The notes beneath the pieces were generated by a model. The model searched no databases. It saw only the letters and a program-made list of their open reading frames with translations, and was not told the origin of the DNA. Source: Clavelina lepadiformis (taxonomy: Eukaryota; Chordata; Ascidiacea; Aplousobranchia; Clavelinidae). From it: 64,000 bases of DNA. The stretch spans positions 2,730,501 to 2,794,500 of the forward strand of contig NC_135241.1 in assembly GCF_947623445.1 (NCBI RefSeq), in the 5' to 3' direction. Below are positions 36,821 through 49,650 of this stretch, one piece after another (the stretch's first letter is position 1; every line of letters starts with the position of its first letter). The position numbers and the translations under genes are program-made.

Positions 36821-37669
36821 AGTGAGCAAAAAAGATGTCTTGCTTATTTCAGATCAGATTTCTATAAAACTTCTAACCATAAATAAATTACGATAATATA
36901 TCTACATTCCACGAACCAGGTACAGCTTTACCTAAAAAGCATGAGAGAACACACAAATATAGACACACTGGACTAATTTCACACACAAGAGATTACAGGT
37001 TGAAAGTTTAGAAACTTGTCAATAATTCCACAGTTTTTGAATAATTTTTTGAAGACAATTTTGGACATTTGTATTGAATAGAACTGGAGGAATTACCAAA
37101 AATCTTTATTTAGGATTCTTACTATAAAATTTGGATTAGTCTGGCATTTAAATTAAGATTAAGGTAGTTGCCTAAGCTCTGCACTGAAAAGCCTGAGTCA
37201 TGTTAGCAAACTGGCTGAGCTGAGTTAAGCTGGCGTGTGTCTGAAAGTGAAAACATTTAAAGATGTAATCAATAAAGAATGGATTGGACAATACTGAAAC
37301 AAACAAAAAAACGACCAACATCTCTCTTGCTTGTAACAATGACATTCAAATATGCAATGAATATTTTGCTTAACTAAATTGGGTTGGCCAGAAATTGCCG
37401 CACACCTCAATTTACTACCAGACGTCTGCTTCCAGATAAACTTTGATTTACCTGAATACCCATAGTTAATGTAGTCAAGAGAGATGGTTTGTTCAAAGTC
37501 AACGTTTGCCAAACAGTAGTGGCTTTGCAGACGATTAAAGCTATAATTATTGCAGTTTGATTTCTATGGTGGTTCTTGTTTGGGATTGTTTTTCCATCTC
37601 TTTTTTCCAGTTTGCAATAAATTATACCAATAATAGTTACCTAAACACATGGTGCAATACCAACTCGAG

Positions 37670-37900
37670 AAACAAGAGAGCACAAAATGAAAGGAGGGAG
37701 ACAAAGAGAGAAAGTTAACAACCAAGAGAAAAGGAAAACAAAGAGAAAAAAACTAAGGGAAAAAAAGAGTTGAAATGAAATAATAAAGAAATACAGCTAG
37801 GAGAGTAGAAAGCGCAACAAAAAAACCGAGAAGAAAACAAAAGGTGTAAAATAGAATAAGAGAGAATGGATAAGAGAGTAGAAAGCGCAACAAGAGGCGG
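37670..37900 (+). repeat. Purine-rich low-complexity tract
   Basis: About 230 bp of almost uninterrupted A and G on the plus strand (gagaaa, aaagag, ggaaaac words) with a repeated word 'gagagtagaaagcgcaacaa' at about 37801 and 37874. Such polypurine stretches can form triplex DNA or exclude nucleosomes. No coding potential was seen. Confidence 0.75.
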
Positions 37901-39107
37901 CCTTGTGCAACGATTTAAGTATGACAGTATAATACACCTTTCACATTTAATGTGTTAATCTTAAGGTTACCCAACCAATCCGCTTTCTATGTTGGTCAGT
38001 TAAATAAAACAGAAGTACAATGCAAAAAAGCTGTTCAGTTTTGTTGAGTTTAGTCTCTAAGTAGACAAAGCAAACTTAAAAACTTTGCTCCGAAGAAATG
38101 ACTTATTTGATAAAATCAAATGTTTTTTCCCAAATATAGTTTAAAGAGTTTTCAACTATACTATGTATAACCAACTCAGTGAAGAAAGAAATCAAAAAAT
38201 GATTCCTTCTGAAGCTTTTTGCACAATTAGTTGGTGAACTTGTTCTTAGATCCGTTTCTGCGTGTTTTTGATAGTGTCTTTAATGAAGACCACTTGCTTA
38301 AACTTTGCTAAGAAATTCGTTTAACATTCATAGTTTAAATAAAAGTAGAAACAATGTATTGGAAACGCATGTCACTATATGGTTATTATAGAATTTGTAA
38401 AACGCATCATGATAATGCTTTACATAATTACAGTACATAACAACATTAACATTGTGTCGCACTTATTTTCTCACAGTGGAAAATCCCCAATACAGTATTT
38501 AATTTTCCCCTCTTTTTTCATTTACTTTTAGAAAATCAACGCCAATGGGGAACCAGGTGCAGATTGGCTACATTCGAGTTCACTAGGTGAATTTTGCAAT
38601 CTGTAAAGCTTGTGAGGTCCTTTCTTGACAGTAGGCTGTCTGGTTGTGCGATCTCTAAAAATACGGAAGGCAAAAATAAACATCTCTTTTTGTCAGCGAT
38701 CGCACATTTCCCTAAAGTTGGCATTAGAGTGCACCAAGCAAAGTCTTAAAAAATCTCGAGGGTGCAGTTGCCAAGCTTTCGACTATGGCGTGCAGGTGCC
38801 ACACCCACTATGACATGTCAACAAAAAACTGTGTGTGAAGAAACACAAATTTTGGTGTGACGACATCCACTCAAACTTTAATTCTTTGTTTGCTTAATAT
38901 AAACAAGTAGGCTATGTGCGAGAAGAAGTTCAGCATGCATTTTGATAAATCTATACTTAGTGTTCACCTACCTGAATATTTAGAATTGGGCTATGCCTTG
39001 TTAACTTTGGAGCTTACATTCAACTTAGCTTTGCAGTTGGCGTTTATTTGTGTTACAACGATTTTAACCTACAGTTTGAACAGTTCAATCTGTATACTAT
39101 GTAGGCC

Positions 39108-39725
39108 TGCAGAGGTTGCTGCTTGTCTTAACTTATGTTATTCGGACTTAATTTACCTGCCGAATTAATGATCTGACTCCGTGGTTGCGTGCGGTTAGAA
39201 TGCTCTAACCTTACGTCTACTAACCGCAAGTTCTTACGATTAACAGATACAGTTTATCAGAAGCAATCCTTTATTGTAGGAACTGTACAGGTTCCGATTA
39301 ATATTACACAATCACAAACTTAGCATTCACCAATTAAAACAAGTCTAACAAATTACATTTTAACACGACTAACGTAATACGTTCGTACGATTCAGTATCT
39401 CTCTGTCTGCCGCGCTACTCGCGTATCAGTTCGAGTTTATAAAGCGGTGCGATGTGAACGGAAATATTCAACACAATATTTCAGAATGCGTGAACGATAA
39501 AATAAAGCGTTGGCAATGGGGATTATTTACAGTTAAAACTCGGATGTTATGAAATCACCTGGTAACGTACTAAACGGCGCTTTCACATAAAGTTATTTAG
39601 CGAAAGTTTCCAAATATTAAGCGACAACTGCAGTTTCATCAACAAACAACATTTCAATAAACAACTGGCGAATACTTTCCCACGAATGATATATTGGTAT
39701 TGGAAGTGGCTCCCAGGCCACTACA
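39108..39725 (-). mobile_element. Solo LTR, 618 bp, minus orientation
   Basis: The same family as 10655-11289, read on the minus strand from TGTAGTGGCC (39725) to CTCTGCA (39108). It is flanked by an exact 4-bp duplication GGCC (39726-39729 and 39104-39107). It keeps the TATA-like word and the polyadenylation signal at the same places. The two copies align over their whole length with scattered differences and small gaps, so they are separate insertions, not the ends of one provirus. No internal genes remain; it is a fossil. Confidence 0.88.
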
Positions 39726-41230
39726 GGCCTATGTATGTACCGTATATACTATGTATATAGGTATTAAAAACTGAATTTATATCATAAAAACACAAGCAGA
39801 TATTTGCATTTTTGGTAGATTAGGTTTGTAATCCAATTCATATTGTCATAAATCAAAAATATAACTAATTTAAAGCAAACAAATAAAATTGAGCAATTTT
39901 GACTAGCCTACATAACCCTATAGGCCTACACATATAGGCTATAACATGACAAAAAAACACTTCATTGAAAGAAAGCAGTGAGCATGTTAATATCACGTGG
40001 ATCAGAATCAAACAAACGCTTATTATGAAAACTTTCCATACTGAGTAACTAAATCTCTAGCTTCCCGACTTCATCATAGGCAATTGTGGGTTTGGGGTAA
40101 AAACCACTTTCGGGTTTTGCTCGTGTAACTAAGCTTACTATGCCTAATTAACCTGTCCCAATCAATAATATAGCAAAGCCTGACATGGCGAATTTGGCGT
40201 TACCTTTACAACTTATCTTTGTAGTTAATTTTATTTTTACGTGTATTAGGCTACGTCTATCTGAAAAGTTTCCAAACATCCCAAATAATCGTAAGTAGCT
40301 TGAAATCAGACTGTTGGATTTCACGTGGGTAGATCTGCTTGCGGCAAAGGTCAAACATTTTTCTGATTTTGCAGGGAAGTGAAGAATATAATAAAAAGAA
40401 AGTTTTGACATAGTCATAGTCTTTGCTTTAGCATTTAGAGACTAAAGCATAATTTATTTTCTCAAAAATTTACTTTGAAAAAAACTTATCAAACACTAAT
40501 TCCTTCATATTGGAATGGAATTCTGTAAATGGTGACATTTTTTAAAATAAAATTTCTTCGGGAATAAAGAGAACAAAGGTGAGCAATGTTAAAAAGTAGC
40601 GAAGGTAATTCGCATTGTAACTTCTGAAACAACTTGTTACTTTGATGTTAAAAATTTTAAGAATTGCATTTTTTTATTTCATGAAATTTTCTGATTTTCA
40701 TTTTTCTTGTTTAGAATTTTTCAATTCATTTCATTCTCAGTTGAAATTTTAAAACGTCATTGGGTTTTGTAAGATATCTATGTATAAAAGTTATTTAATA
40801 ATTGTGCTTCTTTGAAATCCATGACTACCTTTGCTGCTTTCAGTTGAAACTTGATTATGATGAATGCTTGGTGTTGAAGTAGATTTAGAATAAAAGACAT
40901 AGGTTAGCCTAGGCTTAGACCTACTTCCGTATGTTTTACACCTTTAGATGCTGTAGAGTTTTGCAATAATACAGGTAATTTTTTTTTCGATGAAACAATG
41001 ACAGCCCTGCCGGGAGCCGGCTGCGGTCCGGATATTTATGTTGTATTTGCCCATTTTACTGCAGATATGTCGGCTTAGAGTAACTATTTAACGCTGCGTA
41101 TTGCTGGATTGTGGCAAACATTATTATCTAGGGTATTAAGGTACATTGTATCCTACAATTGAAGCTAATAGTGAGCAAATAAATTTATTTATTGCCCAGG
41201 TAACAAGAAACCTATAACGACGTCAACAAG

Positions 41231-44200
41231 ATGCTGGTTCCGATATTTTCATTGAAAATAAAACACAAAGTACACCCACGATTGGTAACTGTGGGAAAGT
41301 ATGATGGTCTGCATCCTTGTCTAACATGCGCAACTACTGCATCAAAGGTAAGAAAGTTCTTTTGATATAATCTCTTCTTTTATAATAATGATAATTTAAT
41401 AGTCTTTTATAATAATATTTTTATAAGATAACAATTTATGATAATTTGATATAATAATTAATAATAATACGTCAAATGCTTTAACTTGATGTGCAACACT
41501 ACAAAGCTGCCTGAAACAAATACTCATTTGCATTTTCTAGTGATCTTCTATGTCGTTTTTATTGCACCAAACATAAACTTATAGGCAAAAGATGCCAGGC
41601 AATTTATGTATATATTGTGTAACTGTGCTTTTCTGTGAAATTGGAAAAATTTTGAGATTATTTGCCATTTATTACATCAAAAGTTTGACATACATCAGAA
41701 ATTTAACAACTCCACAACCCTGTTCATTGATGATATATATACCTTCTCGTGGTTTCAAAGCAGTGTTTTAACATACAGTATCAAAGTGTTTTATGTCTAA
41801 TTAAATTGCATCAAGTTTTTGATGAACTTGTTCCCTTGCTGAAGATCGCTTTCAGTGCACAAAATAAAACCTTTACCGCTTGCAAGCAATGTTTTCATAA
41901 AATATATGATTCCAGGTATTTGTTCACAATCCCCATAGTCCAGCCATAGCCGGAGGGCGTATGGCGGTCCAAGATTCTGACATCAGTTTGCTGAGTGTCA
42001 ATCAGTCAGTTAGCGGCTTGGTGGCAGGTCAACTTGATAAAAACAAAAAGCGAGATATTTTATGCATCGGGACACAGACAAACCTTCTGGCATATGATGT
42101 CCACGACAACACTGATCTCTTCTATAAGGAAGTGTGTGGTTACCTGATTAAATTTGTGTTAAGAATTAGCAGTTCTCACACAAATATTGTGGTGTGTTCA
42201 TCAGTTAGTAGAACTTGTTTCTATATTTGTTTAAAGGTTCCAGATGGTGTCAATAGCTTAGTTATTGGGAACGTCGCAAATATTGACAAACCACTTGCAA
42301 TTGCTGGTGGAAATTGCACATTAATGGGCTTTGATGCTGACGGTGAAGATAAATTTTGGACGGTGAGTGGTAGTTGCAGACTCTCCTTGGTATGAGGTCA
42401 GACTCTGAGTATAGCCAAATAACCGGACACTGTGATTAATATTTGTAGGTCACTGGTGACATTGTTTGCTCCCTTGCACTGGCTGACTTTAACAACGACG
42501 GCCAAGATGAGGTGATATTTTCTCATATTTGCATGTAATGGTTGAATTTCTAGGTAAAAGGAGCATGGAATATTTATAATTTAATCTGTTCACTGAGCAA
42601 AAGGAAACAACACTGATTAATTATTTCTACTAAATGAGCACTGATTAACTTCCTGTAGCATTATATTATATTGTTTTCTTTCAGCTTATTGTTGGTTCTG
42701 AAGATTTTGATATCCGAGTATTTCAAGGAGAAGAAATAATTTCTGAGATGACTGAGACAGAAGTATGTAAAGTTTTCACACAATACAAAAATGTATTGGA
42801 AAGTTCAATTACAGTACAACACTAAAACATGTCACTTTTGAATCGAAGCTTTTAATATGTTGTTCAGGCAGTCACCGGACTGTGTCGAATTTCAGGAAGT
42901 CGATTCGGCTATGCGCTCGCAAATGGAACAGTTGGTGTTTATGATCGTACAGCAAGATACTGGAGAATCAAGGTGGCATATTTTGCTAACTGCTAACAAA
43001 CATCTGATCCTAAACTGTCTTTATTTAGCTGTTTTTACCGTGAATTCTTCTGTAAAATATTTTAAGGATAGGACTATTATATTCTTGGGGTCTCCAAACC
43101 TTTTGGATCACTGGCTGCAAAAGCAAAATAACAGGCTGCAACCTAAAGAAAGGAATGAAAAATTCAGACAAAAACAAATAATGAATAATCATGTTAAAAT
43201 CAAGAAATTATCATTTTAAGAACACTATTGGTCATGCAGTACACGCGAGAAGTTAACAAGGCCACTGTAATTATTAGCAATCAAACTCATATGTACTGTA
43301 TAGCTTACACCCATATTATCACTGCACCGCCACATACTTCACACTAGGAACCACTCTGACAAAAACAGTGTGCTTGTAGTCATAACAGGTGGCACAACAA
43401 GCCTAATTGTGATGTACCATAACTTACAAGAATAGTACGTGAATTACTAATTCAATTACACTCACTACCGGTACATTTATTTCAATTTCATGAATAAGCA
43501 CTAAAATGAATTAAAGTTGTTATAAAACTTATCGAATGCCTTGATCATTCAATCTAACATCAAGACGAAATTACTTGTATTGTAATGTAAAATCCACAAA
43601 CCATAGAAATTAGTCTCACAGGCCCCAGGTTGGGGACGTTTTCTATATCCTGTAACTTTATTTTATTTTTAATGTAGTCAAAGAACCAAGTGATGGCAAT
43701 CCATAGCTTTGATCTAGATGGTGATGGTGTTGAAGAATTGGTTACTGGCTGGTCCAACGGCAAAGTAAGTGACCAGTGTTCTAACAACTAAAACTATTTT
43801 TCTACCACATGTCACATCCTATACCTGTCAGCCTCTTACTTAACTAAATTATTGCCACTTGTCATTACTCATTGTATAAAATAATGACAAACTGACATTA
43901 AAATATTGTTACAATCTCATCAGATTGATGCCAGAAGTAACTCCACAGGGGAAGTTATTTTCAAAGATAACATGACGAGTGCAGTTGCTGGAATGGTCGA
44001 TGCAGACTACAGGTCGCTTTCTTTAAACATTTTATCATAATTTCCTGTTACAAGCAGGAACAATTAATACAACAACATAGAAGTGATGCAAATTGTGTAA
44101 TATCTGGTATTATCCAGTAATCTTTATATCTGTGATATAACTTCTACAATGTTTTGTAATTTTCAACAACACATCTATCCAGACTGGATGGAAAAGATCA

Positions 44201-46596
44201 ATTGATCTGCTGCTCCGTGGATGGGGAAGTGAGAGGTTACCAGGGCGACCAGTCGAGGAGGAGGATAGTTGAAGCAAATCGTGCAATGGACGATGTGAAG
44301 GATCTTAATATGACCAAACAGAATCTACTTCTTGAACTTCAAAACTATGAGAGAGAGAAGGAGTTCGTGAAACCTCATCAGCTCACATCTACAGAGAAGA
44401 TAAACGAAGCTGCCATCCCTGTGAGACTTTTTCCTTTAGATTTTATTGCCAATTTTTGCTTCTTTTGTTTGTCGCAGCATTTGTCATAAAACTACGATTT
44501 GTATCTTGCCAGGTGGGATCTACTGCAAATGCGGAATTAATTATCGCCCAAAGTCCTGATCCACACATACAGCTTGTGGTGACCTCCACCAATGGTAGGA
44601 CTATTATTTCACTCTAAATAAATTTCTGGCATTGACAGGCTTTTTCTTCATTGCAGATACCATAGTGAGAATGGTGGTTATATTTGCTGAGGGTTTGTTT
44701 GAAGGTGAAAGCCATGTTGTGTAAGTAATACAAATCGTTTTGCATTTTTCTTATCAAGTTTGTCTGATAATAGTATACATTTTCATGTAGTCATCCACCA
44801 CAAAATAATCTAAGCAACAAGATAACGCTTCCGCTCTATCCACCGAAAGACATTCCTGTTGAACTCCACACTCAAGCATTCATCAGCTTGCCGGGAAGGT
44901 ATGTAATTTTAGTCTATATAATTTTTAATTCACTTAATTACTTTTAACATTATCATTGTACAATCTTCGGTTTGCTTTTACTAATTTTAAGTTTTCCTAC
45001 AACTTGCAGTTGCAGTTTTCACGTCTTTGAACTGTCCAACTATCTTCCTCGGTTTAGCTCATACCTTCCCATGTCACGTCCACCGAAAATGCCAGAGAGC
45101 CGTATAACATTCTCCGTTGTTGAAAGAGTACAGAGGGTTAGCAAAAATACCTAGCATTAATCTTAGTTAACGCATGGTTAGGGACAAATTGAGTTATATT
45201 GAATGATTTCCTACTTAAGGTTGCGATTTGGTTCAATGAAAACTTCTTGTTAAAGCAAGAATTAACATGTGATGATTTGCTGGAAGTGCATCTCCTTGCA
45301 TTGCGTGGTGGAGATTGCTCATTTAAAATGGACCAAAGTGGCCAAGTGAGTTACTTTGGAGTACCACAACTTTGATAGCTAACAATGGAAGCTCCTTTGC
45401 TGAGAAGTTTATTAGCTTACTAGGCCCAGGCAAAAATGCCAATACAGTTATGGCAACTATACCAACAATTTGGATAAATGGGTCCATTTAACTTTGCGTT
45501 AGTGAGCTTTCACTGCGTTTACTTAGCCATCCACCACATGTCTTTGATGTTTGCTTGATCTTATTTCTTGGTCTCCTACCCTAATGTTGGTTAGAGCAAT
45601 CCCAATTATATAGTAAGGGTTGCAATCGCCTGGTTTTTGTATTGGAAACATTAGACTTATCAAGAAACATCCTTTTCTGTGTTAGATCGAGATTACTACT
45701 GATAATCTTGAACTAGCCGGTGATTTTATCCAGTCTTTGGCGTCATTTCTCAACCTGGAGCATCTTCAGACAACTGCGCACATTCCTATGCATTTAAAAC
45801 GACTCGAAGAATTGATTGAAACTGTTAGTTTTGACTTTTTTACGTTTATTCATTATTGATGGTGATATGTACAATACATACAAGCATTGATGCATTTTTC
45901 TTTACAACGATAAATAAATTGAGACATTTGCCTTCAACCAGGTTGACAATCTACATGTGGTAACTCAAAAGCTTGCTGCTGAAATGACAGATCATTCCAA
46001 CCTTATTCGAAGCTTGGTTGTGAGAGCTGAAGATGCAAGACTTCAGGAAGACATGTATATATTTATTACAGTGTCCCATACCATTGTTTCATTGTTATTG
46101 CTTAAATTTAGTCCTAAACTAAATATGGCACAAAATTGTTTACAATGCTTTAAATTTTGTAACTACATTACAGTACTTGTATTCTGTTGTAATTGTAACA
46201 CTTTTACCTGGGTTAACAATACTAACATTGACAGAACTAACATGAGAAAAGGTTATATTGAACTTCATGAACTCAACCGTGACCTCATAAATGGCTATCA
46301 CGTGCGCTCAACCAACCATGATGAATTGGTCAAATCTTTGAAACTTGTCAATCAAATTATACAGAAAGCGGCCCAACTGCGAGGTATTCAATGTTGTACA
46401 TAATTTCTTTTAATGGAGTGTTTTGTAACTAAATGTACCTACAGTCTTGCATACTTGCTAGTTGACAATTAATAGCTTAAGCCTTGTTTCTTCAGTTGGA
46501 AAATACCAATCACAAGTTGTACAACAATGTCGAGATGCAATTAAATCTGGGAAAATGAATGCATTATTTAAAATAATCCAGGCTGGTAGTGCGTAA
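41231..46596 (+). CDS. BBS2, BBSome core subunit
   Basis: A component of the BBSome coat that carries membrane proteins into and out of cilia. Eighteen exons: 41231-41347, 41916-42131, 42237-42362, 42449-42511, 42685-42762, 42868-42972, 43678-43764, 43924-44012, 44183-44420, 44513-44594, 44657-44720, 44791-44898, 45010-45136, 45220-45345, 45686-45823, 45942-46054, 46235-46383, 46496-46596 (stop TAA). Phases agree throughout: 708 residues versus 721 in human. Recognisable blocks: [19 protein letters not shown] start, [43 protein letters not shown]-type repeat, [27 protein letters not shown] (the N-terminal beta-propeller), a coiled coil ([11 protein letters not shown]), [62 protein letters not shown], and [16 protein letters not shown] at the end. 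Acceptors 45009 and 45015 are alternatives two codons apart (NAG-type choice). A hAT-like repeat lies in the intron after 42972. Confidence 0.96.
43087..43645. mobile_element. Probable decayed hAT element in a BBS2 intron
   Basis: The left side reads TTGGGGTCTCCAAACCTTTTG and the right side GGCCCCAGGTTGGGGACG, which resemble the inverted ends CAGGGGTCCCCAACC..GGTTGGGGACCCCTG of common hAT MITEs. The outermost bases are altered and no clean target duplication was found, so the boundaries are approximate. Confidence 0.5.
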
Positions 46597-48822
46597 CCAA
46601 TGGCCACACTGCTGCCTTGAAAAAACGTATTGTTTACGAGGATGTTTGGTCTCAAGATCCTTTGCCCCACAACTGGCCCAATGTCACATTTGTTGAACCA
46701 TCACTTGCGGCAGAATATGTGCATTTGCAGTAGAAAGACTGTATGTATCAAATGGGAAATGTCTCGTTCGTATCATTTACTGAAGATTCCTTGTTAGTTT
46801 CATGATTTGGAACTTAGTACACATTTCCCAGACTCAAAACCTAAAGTGATTGATCTAACACTAACAGGTTTGTTTCAAAACCTTAACGTTGGAGTCCAAC
46901 AATTTCATAGAGACTGCAATACTAGAGATCTTCCAGATTCTTAGCATTTCATTGTTTCCTGCCGCAGTAGTGCAGTACGGTGTCAGTGTAGAGTTCTAAC
47001 AATGCCTTTACAGTATGTATTTGCAATGTTTTCTATTTGTAAAGTCTATTTTTGTATTGATTCAAAAAATCTTTATCATCAATCTATGAATTGTTAAATG
47101 GCACTTGTATAAATACAGAACAATTTCAACATTTGATTTTATTTTTCATAAAACAACAGAACGTTAAGTAGTATCACGATATCTTGCAAGCTAACTGTTT
47201 ACGAAATATGACTCCACTAACAAACGATTTTTGAAGACACTGTTATAGAAGTTGCAAAATATTGCTAAAGAAATGAAATCCAACGAATTCTTGACCACTT
47301 TACAGGTTAAGAATTCTTGCATTTCTTGCCTTCAGGAACCAGTTGTGATTTAATTCAAGGTGTAGTAGTCAAAACGGGCATGACTGATTAAAATTGTCAA
47401 CCATTTACAATGAAGCATTGACACTCTCAATCAGTTGGTAAACCAATTCCAACCAGACTTTCGTTAGTAGGTAACATTTGTAACTGCTCAAAAATGGATA
47501 CTTAACCCGTTAAAAAACAAAATTTAAGAAATTCTAAGAGACAACGCATCAAGATTTCAGTCTTCTGCAATATACCATGATGTAGCAGTTCATGAAGTAC
47601 AGTAATATCGGTATAAAACATCATTCCTGCACTTGTTACCAGCGCTTAGGTTCTGAACACATTGATCATTAAAACAACAGTGATGACAGGAAGCTGACAA
47701 TTAATCAGTTCTTGAAAGTTTGAAATATATTTTACGATACTGAAAAGATGAAGCCCAACAAACTCTAGATCACAACAATTTTTGAATCAATAGCTTTATA
47801 ATTTCAACAATCAGGATAACACGTGGAAAACATTTCTGAGGGTAATTTAAATCTAGAAAAACTTGGATCATGGTAGCATGCTCAAATTTCATGGTTTTGC
47901 TTCTTCAGCCACCAATTAAGAAAAGACGAGATTATGCTTTGGTCAACAATCAATATCATGTATTATGTTCTCAAGGTAAAAAATCACTTTCACCTATAGC
48001 TAATACCATGTTACATTACCACAAATTATTCATTGCAATAGCTACATGAGCAAGGCAATTACTGAAGTTTAAGGATTACTTCAGTACAAGAAGATACCAA
48101 AGTTCACGATGCTATTCAGAAAAAACCTTTGTTAAATACCAATGGCAATATATGATTTTAAACAGCAAGGCACAACAGACAATATTGTTGAAGACGATGA
48201 AATCCAACGAATCTTGACCCCTCTGACAGGTAAAGATTTCATGGATCCCAACTTTTCAGCAATCGGTTGTGTTCACCAAGAAAAAATTGAGGTCAGTGTT
48301 GCCTTATAAGCTTCTAAGATAAGTTAATAGAAATACTAGCAAGTCATTATTCAGTTATTCTTGAATTAACTTGATTAAACGAAATTTGAAGAATCTTGAC
48401 CAGCCTAATAACTACTACAGCAGTTATTTTTACAGTAACTTAAACTTGTACAAATGTTAATTGGGGGACGTTTTTGCTGATAGCCTAACGATTTCAAATT
48501 CAAACAATCTTGTTCGCAAAAAAACGGTCAGAAATTAAATCGGTGACAATATTCCTTTTTGTTAAATTTGTTAACACCTTTTTTCTATTATCTAAGCTAC
48601 ACCCCGGCAACTAATGCTCGGGTGATGAGGAACCATTATTAAGTTTAAGACATATCAAGATTTTCCTCAATCTGATGATGAAGATTATGAGATATATGCA
48701 TATATACCAGAAAGATAAATCTTCATCTGTTCAATCACTAGCAAAAACCTGATCAATTAATGGGGAAAATCAATATTAAAATTAAAAATATGTATAAATC
48801 TAAACCAGATGTACAATAGCAG

Positions 48823-48962
48823 AGTCTCTTTTACTTTTGCACTCCTATATTAGGATCGAGTATAGATGAATTATCTTATCATAATTTCTTTTCTAGGCCT
48901 ATTACCTCATAACCCCTTCCCATTCAGGTCATCAGATCGGAATGCAAAAGTATAAGAGACCT
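48823..48962. mobile_element. Palindromic 140-bp MITE-like element with near-perfect 9-bp flank repeat
   Basis: The left arm starts AGTCTCTTTTACTTTTGC and the right arm is its near complement (gcaaaagtataagagacct). The flanks are CAATAGCAG (48814-48822) and CAATTGCAG (48963-48971), 8 of 9 matching. A 9-bp duplication would fit a Mutator-like element and an 8-bp one a hAT element. No coding capacity. Confidence 0.65.
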
Positions 48963-49635
48963 CAATTGCAGAAGTACACGACTGAATATATAAAAAGAAC
49001 TTTAACTTTATTCAGATCTGAAAACGGTAGGCACAGTTTCAGACACAAGCGGCTACTAATTGATTTCCTGGAACACTGGACGTCCATACTTTTCTCGACC
49101 ACGTGATTGAGCCTTGTGCTTCACAGCCTGGTTGGCTGTATTGGCCAAAGTGCAAAATAACACAATATTTGTTCCCACTTGGTAGGCTACTAGGCTAATG
49201 CTAACGCACTATGCTACTACTAAATGGAATAAAACAAAAGATCCGCTTCAGCAAAACATAGGCTTTATAAAGTTGTCTGTCAGTACTTACTGAAACATTT
49301 TAAGCAGCTAAACAGTTTCCACCGTACTTCGTTAGAGCTGTTAGCAATTTAGCATACTGTAATTTCCGCCACTGCACGCACCACGCGCAAAACACGTTTT
49401 GTCCAAAGTTGATTACGTTAGGTCACACGTGCGCGCATGTTGTAAAATCAAGTTTCCGAAACTATTGACCTGAACATGGTATGATATTCTTTATCCTCGG
49501 ACTGGGCAAAATCTTTGCACGACTTCTACCCAGCGATAATTTTCTTCCCTCAAGCCGGCTTCATCCTTCGGTTAACGCGATCTTGTGTTTTTTGGCGAAG
49601 TTTGAACAAAAAAAATGATATTACAACTGCACGAG

Positions 49636-49641
49636 TTTATT
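49636..49641 (-). terminator. NRDE2 polyadenylation signal
   Basis: On the minus strand AATAAA occupies 49641-49636, about 10 bases after the NRDE2 stop codon (TGA 49653-49651). If used, the 3' untranslated region is only a few tens of bases. Confidence 0.5.
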
Positions 49642-49650
49642 AACAAAATA

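Larger units (their letters stand above)
36821..41230. other. Bidirectional upstream region between TOMM40 and BBS2
   Basis: TOMM40 (minus) and BBS2 (plus) diverge from this interval, so it should hold both promoters. No coding exon was supported. It contains a purine-rich tract (about 37670-37900) and an inverted solo LTR (39108-39725). BBS2 starts directly after 'aacgacgtcaacaag'. The 4.4-kb distance is large for this window and partly reflects the LTR insertion. Confidence 0.5.
46597..49650. other. Convergent intergenic region between BBS2 and NRDE2
   Basis: BBS2 and NRDE2 point at each other. The stretch holds the BBS2 3' untranslated region, a 140-bp palindromic element (48823-48962) and a pair of related segments near 47230-47340 and 48170-48290. 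The latter includes an open frame of 57 codons at 48142-48315, without a recognised domain. NRDE2 has a polyadenylation signal just past its stop, so little of this interval belongs to NRDE2. Confidence 0.45.

Noticed and set aside
10655-39725. The two LTR copies as the ends of one large element
   Set aside because: They are in opposite orientation, have different exact target duplications, and enclose ordinary host genes.
42857-43219. 120-codon plus-strand frame starting MLFRQSPDC
   Set aside because: A wrong-frame reading of BBS2 exon 42868-42972 running into the intron and a repeat; the BBS2 frame matches the family.
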